The notes below the pieces were generated by a model. The model was not told the origin of the DNA. It ran no database searches and saw nothing but the letters and a program-made list of their open reading frames with translations. From Soonwooa sp023440705 (GTDB lineage Bacteria; Bacteroidota; Bacteroidia; Flavobacteriales; Weeksellaceae), in the NCBI GenBank assembly GCA_023440705.1, contig JAEXRP010000110.1, positions 26,148 through 90,147 on the forward strand: DNA of 64,000 nucleotides, in the 5' to 3' direction. Of the stretch, positions 34,012-41,639 are shown in pieces. Both the position numbers and the translations under genes were made by a program. How positions within the stretch are numbered: position 1 is the first letter of the stretch; each line of letters begins with the position of its first letter.

Positions 34012-35931
34012 CTAATACAACTTTTTGTTAATCACACGATTCATATAATCTTGATACCAAGCTTTTACCTTCATCATATCCAATTCTTGCTGCTTAGATT
34101 TTGGTTTGTTAATTTGATTATTAGTCAATCCTAAATCAGTTTTATCATAGATTCCCGTTACTTCTTTTCCATTGAAAGTATAAATAAAATCCCCAATAAT
34201 CATTTGCTCTTGGATAGAATCAGAATTCACAATAATGCTCGGCTCATTTTTATCAGAAACCAAACTTCTTCCCCAACTTCGGATTGGCTTATTGTATCCC
34301 ATCAAATCTGCTAAAGTTGGATAAATATCAATCTGTTGGACAAAATCTTTATTAACACCTTGAAGATTATATTTCGGGTTTGGAGAATAAAACAACAACG
34401 GAATTGCAAAGCGATTCATTGTTTTTTGATATTCTGGATAATGGATCATATTGGTATGATCCGCCGTAATCACAAAAATCGTGTTTTGATACCAAGGTTT
34501 TTTGGAAGCGGTTTCAAAAAACTTTTTCAGAGACAAATCCGTGTATTGAATAGGTTCGTGGATTGCCAAAGGTCCTTTTTTAAATTTACCCTTATATTGT
34601 TCTGGAATCTTAAAAGGATCATGCGATGATGCTGTGAAAATGGTTGATAAAAAAGGTTGTTGTTTCCCAATATTATTTGCAAAATACTGGAAAAAAGGTT
34701 CATCCCAAATTGACCAAATTCCGTCAAAATCTTTATCATTATTATATTCGTCTTTTCCGAAATAATGTTTAAAACCTAAAATATTTCCAAATCCTAAAAA
34801 GCCCATCGAGCCATTTGGTGCACCGTGATAAAAACTTGTGTCGTAACCCAAATCATTAGCGACAGAAACAATCGACTGAATTTTTTGGTTAGAATATGGC
34901 GACGACGTAAAAGCATCCGTCAAACTCGGAATCCCCGCCAAGACAGAACTCATCCCATGAATCGACTGGCGACCATTAGCAAAAGCATTAGTAAAGATCA
35001 AACTATGTTGCGCCAAACTATCTACAAAAGGTGTGTAGGACACATAATCTTTGATATTTGTTTCTTTATTAAATGCACCTGAATATTCTTTTCCGAAACT
35101 TTCAACAATAAAAATAACAACATTAGGTCGCGATTCAACTTGTCGATTGTAATGTTTGTAAGGCTGAATTTCCTTTTCAATAAAGGATTCATCAACGAAA
35201 TGAACAATTTTAAAACTGTTCGTATTTATCGTTCTGAAAAACGAAAAAACACTATTAAGAACAACATTGGCTAAAGTTGGATTCTTTACATGTTTGTTTG
35301 CGTCCACCAAATTAATCGGTCGCGTACTATGTCTAAAATCGCCACGAATACCACCAACAACCAAAACCGCAGTTCCGCACAATATCAAAATGCTCGAAAT
35401 AAAATACACCACTAAATTCTGTGGTTTGCGATATTGGACTTTAACACGTTTATACAAAAACACCCAAAGTGCCATGCACAACACAAAACTTATCAAAACC
35501 ATCGGATTCTGAATTGTTGAATTCAAAAAAACCTTGGTTAAATTGCTTTCGTGCTCAACAACAGAAAGTACCGAAGATGTCAAACGCGATTGACTGAATC
35601 TGAAATAAACAAAATCTCCAAAATTGAAAGAAAACGCAATCCCATTTGTGATAAAATACCACCAAAACAAAAACTTCTGATATCCCGCTTTTGAATTAAT
35701 AATAATTGGAATTAAACTCAACAATATAAACACCGAATTGACATACAAAATCGCGGTCGTATCGAAGGCTGTCCCATGATAAGCAATATTAAAATAATCA
35801 CCAATGCTATCGATTTTTAGCAAGTCTCGGTTAAAAAACCAAAACAAAAATCTCGCAATTTGATAAAAAAAGTAAACCAAAAAAAGGCGATACATCAGGA
35901 TTAAAAACTCCTGCCATCTTATTTCTTTCAT
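34012..35931 (-). CDS. LtaS-family sulfatase-fold phosphoglycerol transferase-like protein
   Basis: 639 aa: five N-terminal TM segments (about residues 10-195) and a large periplasmic alkaline-phosphatase-superfamily domain from about 265. Metal-site motif NVVIFIVESFGKE has Glu277; the nucleophile position falls in ANGRQSIHG, where Ser323 stands in place of the Thr of Gram-positive LtaS. TADHTNM and YPEYQ follow near residues 485-500. Gram-negative members add phospho-groups to periplasmic glycans or lipids; the substrate here is unknown. Single gene, divergent from pssA. Confidence 0.88.
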   Translation of the reverse strand: MKEIRWQEFLILMYRLFLVYFFYQIARFLFWFFNRDLLKIDSIGDYFNIAYHGTAFDTTAILYVNSVFILLSLIPIIINSKAGYQKFLFWWYFITNGIAFSFNFGDFVYFRFSQSRLTSSVLSVVEHESNLTKVFLNSTIQNPMVLISFVLCMALWVFLYKRVKVQYRKPQNLVVYFISSILILCGTAVLVVGGIRGDFRHSTRPINLVDANKHVKNPTLANVVLNSVFSFFRTINTNSFKIVHFVDESFIEKEIQPYKHYNRQVESRPNVVIFIVESFGKEYSGAFNKETNIKDYVSYTPFVDSLAQHSLIFTNAFANGRQSIHGMSSVLAGIPSLTDAFTSSPYSNQKIQSIVSVANDLGYDTSFYHGAPNGSMGFLGFGNILGFKHYFGKDEYNNDKDFDGIWSIWDEPFFQYFANNIGKQQPFLSTIFTASSHDPFKIPEQYKGKFKKGPLAIHEPIQYTDLSLKKFFETASKKPWYQNTIFVITADHTNMIHYPEYQKTMNRFAIPLLFYSPNPKYNLQGVNKDFVQQIDIYPTLADLMGYNKPIRSWGRSLVSDKNEPSIIVNSDSIQEQMIIGDFIYTFNGKEVTGIYDKTDLGLTNNQINKPKSKQQELDMMKVKAWYQDYMNRVINKKLY

Positions 35932-35997
35932 CTTGCAAAATTACATTTTTTACACGTTCAGCAAGTATTTCCTGACTTTTCTTCTTGCAAATTGTCA

Positions 35998-36026
35998 TTG
36001 TCCAATATCAATATTTTGTACTTTTG
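35998..36026 (+). promoter_or_regulatory. Promoter of pssA, giving a leaderless mRNA
   Basis: TTG (35998-36000), 18-nt spacer, TACTTTTG (36019-36026). The -7 box ends 5 bp before the pssA ATG (36031), so the transcript would begin at or within a few nt of the start codon. Confidence 0.55.
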
Positions 36027-36030
36027 TGCT

Positions 36031-36765
36031 ATGAACTTTATTAAAAATAATCTTGCCAATGCCTTTACGCTCGGCAACTTGTTCTCTGGCTGCGTCGGGA
36101 TCATCCATTTGTTGAACAACGACTACCAGACGACTGCGCTCTGCATTATCATTTCGTTGGTATTGGATTTCTTCGATGGTTTTGTAGCACGAGCGCTAAA
36201 ATCCAATAGCGATCTTGGTGTCCAGTTGGATTCTTTGGCTGATATGGTAAGTTTCGGATTTTTGCCAGGCGTTGTCCTTTACAAATTTTTAGAATCTTAT
36301 GGTAACACAGCATTTGGAATCGATTTCCCTTTTGAATTAAAATATTTAGGCTTTTTTGTTACGCTTTTTTCTTGTTTGCGATTGGCTATTTTCAATCTGG
36401 ACGAAGACCAAAAATATTATTTCAAAGGTCTTAATACGCCGACTAATACCGTTTTCCTTTTTGGATTATATTATATCGCTCAACAACATTCTAGCACAGG
36501 ATTTTTTAATGCTGAACAATTAAACAATCTTTTGTCACCAGCAGTTTTAATAATATTGATAGCACTTTGTAGTTGGCTGTTGATAAGTCCAATTAAGATG
36601 ATTTCGATGAAGTTTAAATCGATGAAACTAGAAGACAACTATCCAAAAGTTGCATTATTAATTGGTGGTATTATTTTATTAATTGCTTTAGGCGTTAATG
36701 CAATTCCGCTTTTGGTTGTGTATTATATTTTAATTTCTTTGGTGTTTCAGAAACAACTTAAATAG
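36031..36765 (+). CDS. pssA: CDP-diacylglycerol-serine O-phosphatidyltransferase
   Basis: 244 aa from the ATG at 36031 (MNFIKNNLANAFTLGNLFSG); the longer frame from 35992 overlaps the promoter and is rejected. Inner-membrane enzyme making phosphatidylserine from CDP-diacylglycerol and serine, on the way to phosphatidylethanolamine. The CDP-alcohol phosphotransferase motif is complete: DG (49-50), AR (53-54), G63, D67, D71. About eight TM segments. Confidence 0.94.
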   Translation: MNFIKNNLANAFTLGNLFSGCVGIIHLLNNDYQTTALCIIISLVLDFFDGFVARALKSNSDLGVQLDSLADMVSFGFLPGVVLYKFLESYGNTAFGIDFPFELKYLGFFVTLFSCLRLAIFNLDEDQKYYFKGLNTPTNTVFLFGLYYIAQQHSSTGFFNAEQLNNLLSPAVLIILIALCSWLLISPIKMISMKFKSMKLEDNYPKVALLIGGIILLIALGVNAIPLLVVYYILISLVFQKQLK

Positions 36766-36848
36766 TTAAATTAAATTTGAGATTTGAAGTTCAAGATTTG
36801 ATATTCATAAATCTTAAATAAAAAATTGTAAATCTTAAATAAATAAAA
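36766..36848. other. AT-rich gap with short inverted repeat
   Basis: AAGATTT (36793-36799) pairs with AAATCTT (36809-36815). TTTGAGATTTGA words are shared with the rpoB-rpoC gap. No promoter match was seen. Confidence 0.4.
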
Positions 36849-37613
36849 ATGAATTTAAAACTGCATAAACCGCTTTGTGTTTTCGATCTCGAAACAACAG
36901 GCACCAACGTATCGACAGACAGAATTGTAGAAATTTCGATTCTAAAAGTTAATCCCGACGCATCCAAAGAAACCAAAACTTGGCTTGTTAATCCTGGTAT
37001 GCCGATTCCAGAACCTGCGAGTTTGGTACACGGCATCTACGACAAAGACGTGATGAATGCGCCAATCTTTAAAGATATTGCACCCAAAGTTTTAGAAATG
37101 ATAAAAGATTCAGACTTGGGAGGCTTCAACTCCAATCGTTTTGACATTCCTGTTTTGGCGGAAGAATTATTACGTGCTGGGATGGATTTCGATTTAACAA
37201 AACATAAATTTGTTGATGCACAAACGATTTTCTTTAAAAAAGAACCTCGTAATCTTGGCGCTGCTTATCAATTCTACTGTGGAAAAACCTTAGAAAACGC
37301 ACATTCTGCTGAGGCTGATACTTTGGCAACTTTCGAAGTTTTGGATGCACAAATTGGAAAATATGATGATCTTCCGAATGATATTTTAGGTTTAAGCGAA
37401 TATTCTTACCATCAAAAAAACGCAGATTTAGCAGGTTTTATCGGTTTTAATGACAAGAATGAAGAAATCTTCAACTTCGGAAAATACAAAGGACAAACTG
37501 TGAAAAGTGTTTTCCAAAAAGATCACGGGTATTATGGCTGGCTTCAAAACGCTGACTTCCCATTGTACACGAAGAAAATCTGGACAAAAATTCAATTAAT
37601 GAGCAAGTTTTAA
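36849..37613 (+). CDS. DEDDh 3'-5' exonuclease (DNA polymerase III epsilon-like)
   Basis: 254 aa. Exo I motif FDLETTGT (catalytic Asp and Glu near residues 13-15), Exo II GGFNSNRFDIPVL, Exo III HSAEADTLAT with the His and Asp. The C-terminal 70 residues hold a FNFGKYKGQTVKSVF motif, a short domain often attached to such exonucleases in Bacteroidota. Role in proofreading or repair is inferred; it lacks polymerase or UvrC-like parts. Follows pssA by 83 bp. Confidence 0.9.
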   Translation: MNLKLHKPLCVFDLETTGTNVSTDRIVEISILKVNPDASKETKTWLVNPGMPIPEPASLVHGIYDKDVMNAPIFKDIAPKVLEMIKDSDLGGFNSNRFDIPVLAEELLRAGMDFDLTKHKFVDAQTIFFKKEPRNLGAAYQFYCGKTLENAHSAEADTLATFEVLDAQIGKYDDLPNDILGLSEYSYHQKNADLAGFIGFNDKNEEIFNFGKYKGQTVKSVFQKDHGYYGWLQNADFPLYTKKIWTKIQLMSKF

Positions 37614-37651
37614 TCTTGCTTTTTTATTTTAATTAAACTTAAAATCAAGAC

Positions 37652-38260
37652 ATGAAAATCATTTGTATAGGTCGTAACTATTCCGAACACGCTAAAGAAC
37701 TTGGCAACGAAGTCCCTGAAAATCCAGTAATTTTTATTAAACCTGATACAGCAGTTCTAAAAAAAGATACAGATTTCTACATTCCCGAATTTAGTAATGA
37801 CGTTCATTATGAATTAGAAGTTGTCGTGAAAATTTCAAAAGGCGGAAAATACATCCAAAAAGAAAACGCCAACAAACATTATGGCGAAATTGGCTTGGGC
37901 ATTGACTTCACAGCACGCGATTTACAAAGCGAACTAAAAGCAAAAGGTCTTCCTTGGGAACTTGCGAAAGGATTTGATGGATCGGCTGTCGTTACAGATT
38001 TCGTTAACAAAAGCGATTATGATTTATCATCATTAAATTTTTCTTTGACAAAAAACGGTGAAAAAGTCCAAAACGGAAACACAAGTGATATGATTTTTGA
38101 TATCGATAGTATTATCGCTTTTGCTTCGCAATATTTCACGTTGAGAGTTGGTGATTTAATCTTTACAGGAACGCCAAAAGGTGTCGGCAAAGTTGAAGAA
38201 AATGATATTCTTGAGGGCTTTTTAGAAGATAAGAAACTTTTATCATTGCGCATTCAGTAG
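37652..38260 (+). CDS. Fumarylacetoacetate hydrolase family protein
   Basis: 202 aa, the single-domain FAH form. MKIICIGRNYSEHAKELGNEVPENP start; metal-binding acidic residues in DVHYELEVVV; GLGIDFTARDLQ; and IFTGTPKGVGKV near the C-terminus. Family members cleave or decarboxylate 2-oxo acids (acylpyruvates, oxaloacetate) with Mg or Mn. The substrate cannot be told. 39 bp after the exonuclease gene, probably the same transcript. Confidence 0.9.
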   Translation: MKIICIGRNYSEHAKELGNEVPENPVIFIKPDTAVLKKDTDFYIPEFSNDVHYELEVVVKISKGGKYIQKENANKHYGEIGLGIDFTARDLQSELKAKGLPWELAKGFDGSAVVTDFVNKSDYDLSSLNFSLTKNGEKVQNGNTSDMIFDIDSIIAFASQYFTLRVGDLIFTGTPKGVGKVEENDILEGFLEDKKLLSLRIQ

Positions 38261-38387
38261 AACTTTAATTTAGAATTCTTATCTTTATAAAAGAGAAAAA
38301 GATTGATTTAAAGTTAATATTATTGAATTATTAATTCCGAATTAACATCATATCTTTAAGATAATCATTAACCTGAAAATTATAGTC

Positions 38388-38831
38388 ATGAAAAATATTA
38401 TCCTTCCCATTGACTTTTCTGATAGCACAGAAAAACTTGTAGATTATGCCATTTCTTTCGCAAAAGATGTTAATGCTAAAATCCACCTTATCCATGTAAG
38501 TCCGACTGACATTGGATTTGTAATAAGCGATATGGGTTACCAATACTTCCCAGAAGTTGAGGAAAACGAATTAAAATACGAACTGAAAGAACTCAACAGA
38601 CTCGAGCAATATATTATCGCTCACGATGTTGACGCATCACACATCTTGAAGCAAGGCAACGCATCAGAAGTGATTATGGATTATGTTACTGAAAAAACTG
38701 GCGATTATATTGTAATGGGATCACACGGCAGAAGCGGAATCTACGATGTTTTTGTTGGATCGTTAACTAAAGATTTGACTAAAAATGCCAACATCCCAGT
38801 TGTTGTAGTCCCTTGTAGAAAAGAAAAATAA
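38388..38831 (+). CDS. Universal stress protein (UspA family, ATP-binding type)
   Basis: 147 aa, single Usp domain. MKNIILPIDFSDSTEKLVDYA start, Asp in PIDFSD, and the G-x2-G-x9-G-S nucleotide motif near the C-terminus (GSHGRSGIYDVFVGS) mark the ATP-binding subgroup. Cytoplasmic stress protein; partner unknown. Terminator follows. Confidence 0.92.
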   Translation: MKNIILPIDFSDSTEKLVDYAISFAKDVNAKIHLIHVSPTDIGFVISDMGYQYFPEVEENELKYELKELNRLEQYIIAHDVDASHILKQGNASEVIMDYVTEKTGDYIVMGSHGRSGIYDVFVGSLTKDLTKNANIPVVVVPCRKEK

Positions 38832-38851
38832 GATAATTAACTTTTAATAAA

Positions 38852-38884
38852 ATAAAGCCCACATTATGATAATGTGGGCTTATA
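38852..38884. terminator. Bidirectional terminator
   Basis: AAGCCCACATTA, TGA, TAATGTGGGCTT between the convergent UspA and DUF6341-like genes, with T-rich flanks both ways. Confidence 0.8.
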
Positions 38885-38903
38885 TTTAATATAATCAATT
38901 TAT

Positions 38904-39137
38904 TTAACCTTCGTTCTTGTAAAGTTTTGGATCGTAGTAAGGGAATTTACCTTCTGTTTCAGAATGATACTCTTTATCCTTATCACCACCTAAAGTAACT
39001 ACCAAAATATAGCACCAATAAATGAAAAATCCAGATGCTACGATAAATAGTACCCAGTTTAGGAAATTACCTGCAAAATCAAAGAACCCGAAAGTCCACT
39101 TGAAAACACTACCTAAGAATAACCAGAAAGATGTCAT
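38904..39137 (-). CDS. Small membrane protein, DUF6341-like
   Basis: 77 aa. Two hydrophobic segments (about 5-22 and 28-50) and a polar tail ending in KFPYYDPKLYKNEG. It matches my recollection of DUF6341, a small flavobacterial family that neighbours DUF6427 genes; some entries carry an unsupported uracil phosphoribosyltransferase name. Divergent from the DUF6427-like gene by 43 bp. Function unknown. Confidence 0.65.
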   Translation of the reverse strand: MTSFWLFLGSVFKWTFGFFDFAGNFLNWVLFIVASGFFIYWCYILVVTLGGDKDKEYHSETEGKFPYYDPKLYKNEG

Positions 39138-39180
39138 TGCTCTTCTTTTTTTAAATTAACTTTGCACAAATTTATAAAAA

Positions 39181-40089
39181 ATGTTTCGATTACTTTCTAA
39201 AGAAAGCAATATTTTTTCAATTCCTGTTTACATTGGTTTTCTACTGATCATCATCATTGCATTTAACGCTATGGATATCAACAGATTGGATGCTATATCA
39301 GCGGTTATCACCTTCGCTGGAATTTCGTTGGGATATTTTTTATTTAATAAGCTAGATCTTACTTATCAGACGCATTTGCCGTTGTTCTTATACACCTTTT
39401 TTGTATTTGCATTCTATCCTGGTGACCTCAGCATCGGACTAGCAGTTACCTTATTAATTAACTCGTTTTTGCTTTTAATTTTAACCTCAACTAGCGACAA
39501 GCTGCGCAAAGGTTCATATCTTTTAGTAGGTGCATTATTGTGCGTTAATTATCTTTTTCTACCGATATTTTGGCCGATGATATTTTTTGTTATCATCCAT
39601 GTTTTTGTAACATCAGGAAAAGCATTTGCAAATTTATTTAGATTAATTTTTGGAGCGATGTTGGTTTTAATCGCTTACTTCAGTGTAATGTATTGGATTG
39701 ATTATAGAAGTTGGGATCCCGATTATTTACCATTTACAAAAGAGTTTAAACTCGTTGATAAATTCACGAATTTGCTATTTATTAGCCCGATAATACTTAT
39801 GGTAATTTATGGTATTATGGACCATTTTAAACATTTTAATGAAAAAAGTCCGACCAGTAAATACAAATACACATTTTTACTACTTTTTTCTTTAGCATTA
39901 TTAATATCCGTAATTTTGTACATGGGAACTAATTACGAAATGTTATTGGTTTTAGCACTTCCCGTAACCATTATCCTAAGTCGAATGTTAAAATTTCTTC
40001 CCAAATATTGGATGCAAGAAGTTGGCGTTTGGTTAATTTTGGTGTCATTGTTTATTTTTAAAATAGCACCATTTATATTTCATATTTAG
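39181..40089 (+). CDS. Polytopic membrane protein, DUF6427-like
   Basis: 302 aa with about nine TM segments and few charged residues. MFRLLSKESNIFSIPVYIGFL start, DRNx-free loops, KFLPKYWMQEVGVWL near the end. Looks like DUF6427 of Flavobacteriia. No catalytic motif is seen. The stop lies 2 bp before the DUF3109 start, so the two are probably translated together. Confidence 0.72.
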   Translation: MFRLLSKESNIFSIPVYIGFLLIIIIAFNAMDINRLDAISAVITFAGISLGYFLFNKLDLTYQTHLPLFLYTFFVFAFYPGDLSIGLAVTLLINSFLLLILTSTSDKLRKGSYLLVGALLCVNYLFLPIFWPMIFFVIIHVFVTSGKAFANLFRLIFGAMLVLIAYFSVMYWIDYRSWDPDYLPFTKEFKLVDKFTNLLFISPIILMVIYGIMDHFKHFNEKSPTSKYKYTFLLLFSLALLISVILYMGTNYEMLLVLALPVTIILSRMLKFLPKYWMQEVGVWLILVSLFIFKIAPFIFHI

Positions 40090-40091
40090 AC

Positions 40092-40673
40092 ATGATTCAG
40101 TTAGAAGATAAATTAATTTCTGAAGATATTTTTTCTGAAGAATTTGTATGTAACCTTTCCAAATGTAAAGGTGCATGTTGTGTAGATGGCGATACAGGCG
40201 CGCCTTTGGACGAAGACGAACTTCCGATCCTAAAAGAGATTTTCCCAAAAATAAAACCTTATCTAAGACCCGAAGGCATCAAAGCGATTGAAGAGCAAGG
40301 GACACATGTTATTGATAGCGAAGGCGATTTAGTAACAACTTTGGTCAACAATTCGGAGTGCGCTTATGTTATTTTTGACGAAAAAGGTTGGACAAAATGC
40401 GGCATCGAAAAAGCTTATGAAGACGGCGTTATCGACTGGAAAAAACCAATCTCTTGTCACCTTTATCCAATACGTGTAACCAATTACAGAACCTTCACAG
40501 CGCTTAACTACCACGAGTGGCCAATTTGTGATGATGCTTGTACGCTTGGGAAAGAATTAAAAGTGAAAATCTATCAATTCTTAAAAGAGCCTTTAACAAG
40601 AAAATACGGCGCTGAATTCTATCAAGATCTAAGCAATGCTGCCGAAGAATGGGAAAGAGAATATAATTCTTAA
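40092..40673 (+). CDS. DUF3109 family cysteine-rich protein
   Basis: 193 aa. Conserved Cys pattern: FVCNLSKCKGACCVDGDTG near the N-terminus, then Cys in NNSECAYVIF, KCGIEKAY, SCHLYPIR and WPICDDAC. Such Cys sets, like those of YkgJ/DUF3109 proteins, suggest a metal or Fe-S site; that is inference. Cytoplasmic, no signal peptide. Co-transcribed with the DUF6427-like gene; overlaps no other gene and faces rnpB. Confidence 0.88.
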   Translation: MIQLEDKLISEDIFSEEFVCNLSKCKGACCVDGDTGAPLDEDELPILKEIFPKIKPYLRPEGIKAIEEQGTHVIDSEGDLVTTLVNNSECAYVIFDEKGWTKCGIEKAYEDGVIDWKKPISCHLYPIRVTNYRTFTALNYHEWPICDDACTLGKELKVKIYQFLKEPLTRKYGAEFYQDLSNAAEEWEREYNS

Positions 40674-40690
40674 GAATTTTTAAAATAAAA

Positions 40691-40987
40691 GAAGTGCTAT
40701 AAGCCGGATTCTGTGCCCTCCTAGGAGGGCGCTTGTTATTTATCTGATTTGCAAATTGCTCTGCAACTTTAGCTGCTTACCCCTCGCCAACGACCGAGCC
40801 GACCTTAACTGGCGATATACTTAGCATTGCACCACATAGAGTTTACCTGTTTTCACTACAGCCGAACTGTACTTGCTTTCTGTTGCACTTGTCCTACGCT
40901 CGCGCGTGACGGATGTTATCCGCTATGTTGCTCTACGGTGTCCGGACTTTCCTACCTTCCCGAAAGAAAATCAACAAGCCGCACTTC
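40691..40987 (-). ncRNA. rnpB: RNase P RNA, bacterial class A
   Basis: Read on the minus strand, about 297 nt. P1 arms GAAGTGC and GCACTTC close the molecule. The core motifs GGAAAGTCCGGACACC near the 5' end and ACAGAATCCGGCTTAT at the 3' end form P4/J2-4 conserved sequence. A GCGAGGGGTAAGC stretch and the GCCCTCCTAGGAGGGC hairpin near the 3' end also fit. It is the ribozyme that matures tRNA 5' ends. Ends are set by P1 and may be off by a few nt. Open frames across it are spurious. Confidence 0.95.
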
Positions 40988-40997
40988 TTTTATGCTG

Positions 40998-41005
40998 CAA
41001 AATTA
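40998..41005 (-). promoter_or_regulatory. -7 box of rnpB
   Basis: TAATTTTG on the minus strand ends 11 bp before the predicted RNase P RNA 5' end, as expected for its promoter. The -33 TTG is not at the ideal distance. Confidence 0.5.
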
Positions 41006-41035
41006 TCATTTTCTGAAACAAGTTCAGATATTTTC

Positions 41036-41551
41036 TTAAATAAATAACATCGCCAAGGCTAATACCAGCCCAATTGCTGTGAAAATCATCCCACGCTTGA
41101 AGGCTTTGGTCTTAGGATTAAACATCCAAAAACTCGAAATAACAAAAAAGAACAACGAAATCCCAAAGAATGTATTAAGCGGTGACAAAGTATCTTTGGA
41201 TTGCGATTTGTGTAGTTTTGTCATTTTATCCAATACAAAAGGCAATTCTTTTTTAGAATAGTTAGCTTCACCCGTTGCGATATTATAAGTCCCTTGTTTG
41301 AAGTACATGATGCCGTTTTCGGTCTTGTCAACTTCAAAACCTTTAATTTTGATCTCTTTACCAAGTGCTTTTTCATCTAAGTTAGCATCGAATTTCTTTT
41401 CGTATTTAATTTCCTTTTTAAGAAAATCCGTATCACGATAGACTAACAAGATGCCGCTAATAGCATACACCGCCATAATCCCAGCCAAGAAATAGCCCAA
41501 ATAACGGTGTACAATTCGCATAAAAGTTTTTGTGTTTTTAATCTTGTCCAT
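41036..41551 (-). CDS. PepSY-associated small membrane protein
   Basis: 171 aa from the ATG at 41551 (MDKIKNTKTFMRIVHRYLGYF). A TM segment with the W/F-x-HR-x-LG pattern of PepSY-TM (iron-uptake) proteins at about 12-38, a periplasmic PepSY-like domain (IKGFEVDKTENGIMYFKQGTYNIATGEA), then two TM segments in the last 50 residues. Shorter than full PiuB-type proteins. It follows the siderophore-receptor gene on the same strand after a hairpin, so a role in iron uptake is likely (inference). Confidence 0.75.
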   Translation of the reverse strand: MDKIKNTKTFMRIVHRYLGYFLAGIMAVYAISGILLVYRDTDFLKKEIKYEKKFDANLDEKALGKEIKIKGFEVDKTENGIMYFKQGTYNIATGEANYSKKELPFVLDKMTKLHKSQSKDTLSPLNTFFGISLFFFVISSFWMFNPKTKAFKRGMIFTAIGLVLALAMLFI

Positions 41552-41579
41552 TTTGCATTTATTTTTTATTTGAAAACCC

Positions 41580-41611
41580 AAAAAGTGGAAGCTAATAAGC
41601 CTCCACTTTTT
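41580..41611. terminator. Hairpin between siderophore receptor and PepSY gene
   Basis: AAAAAGTGGA-GC, loop, GC-TCCACTTTTT. T-rich on both sides. It may terminate most receptor transcripts and leave the PepSY gene at lower level. Confidence 0.65.
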
Positions 41612-41639
41612 GATATGAAAAATTTAATTCTAGTAAATA

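Noticed and set aside
40827..41039. 70-aa plus-strand ORF
   Set aside because: It is antisense to RNase P RNA.
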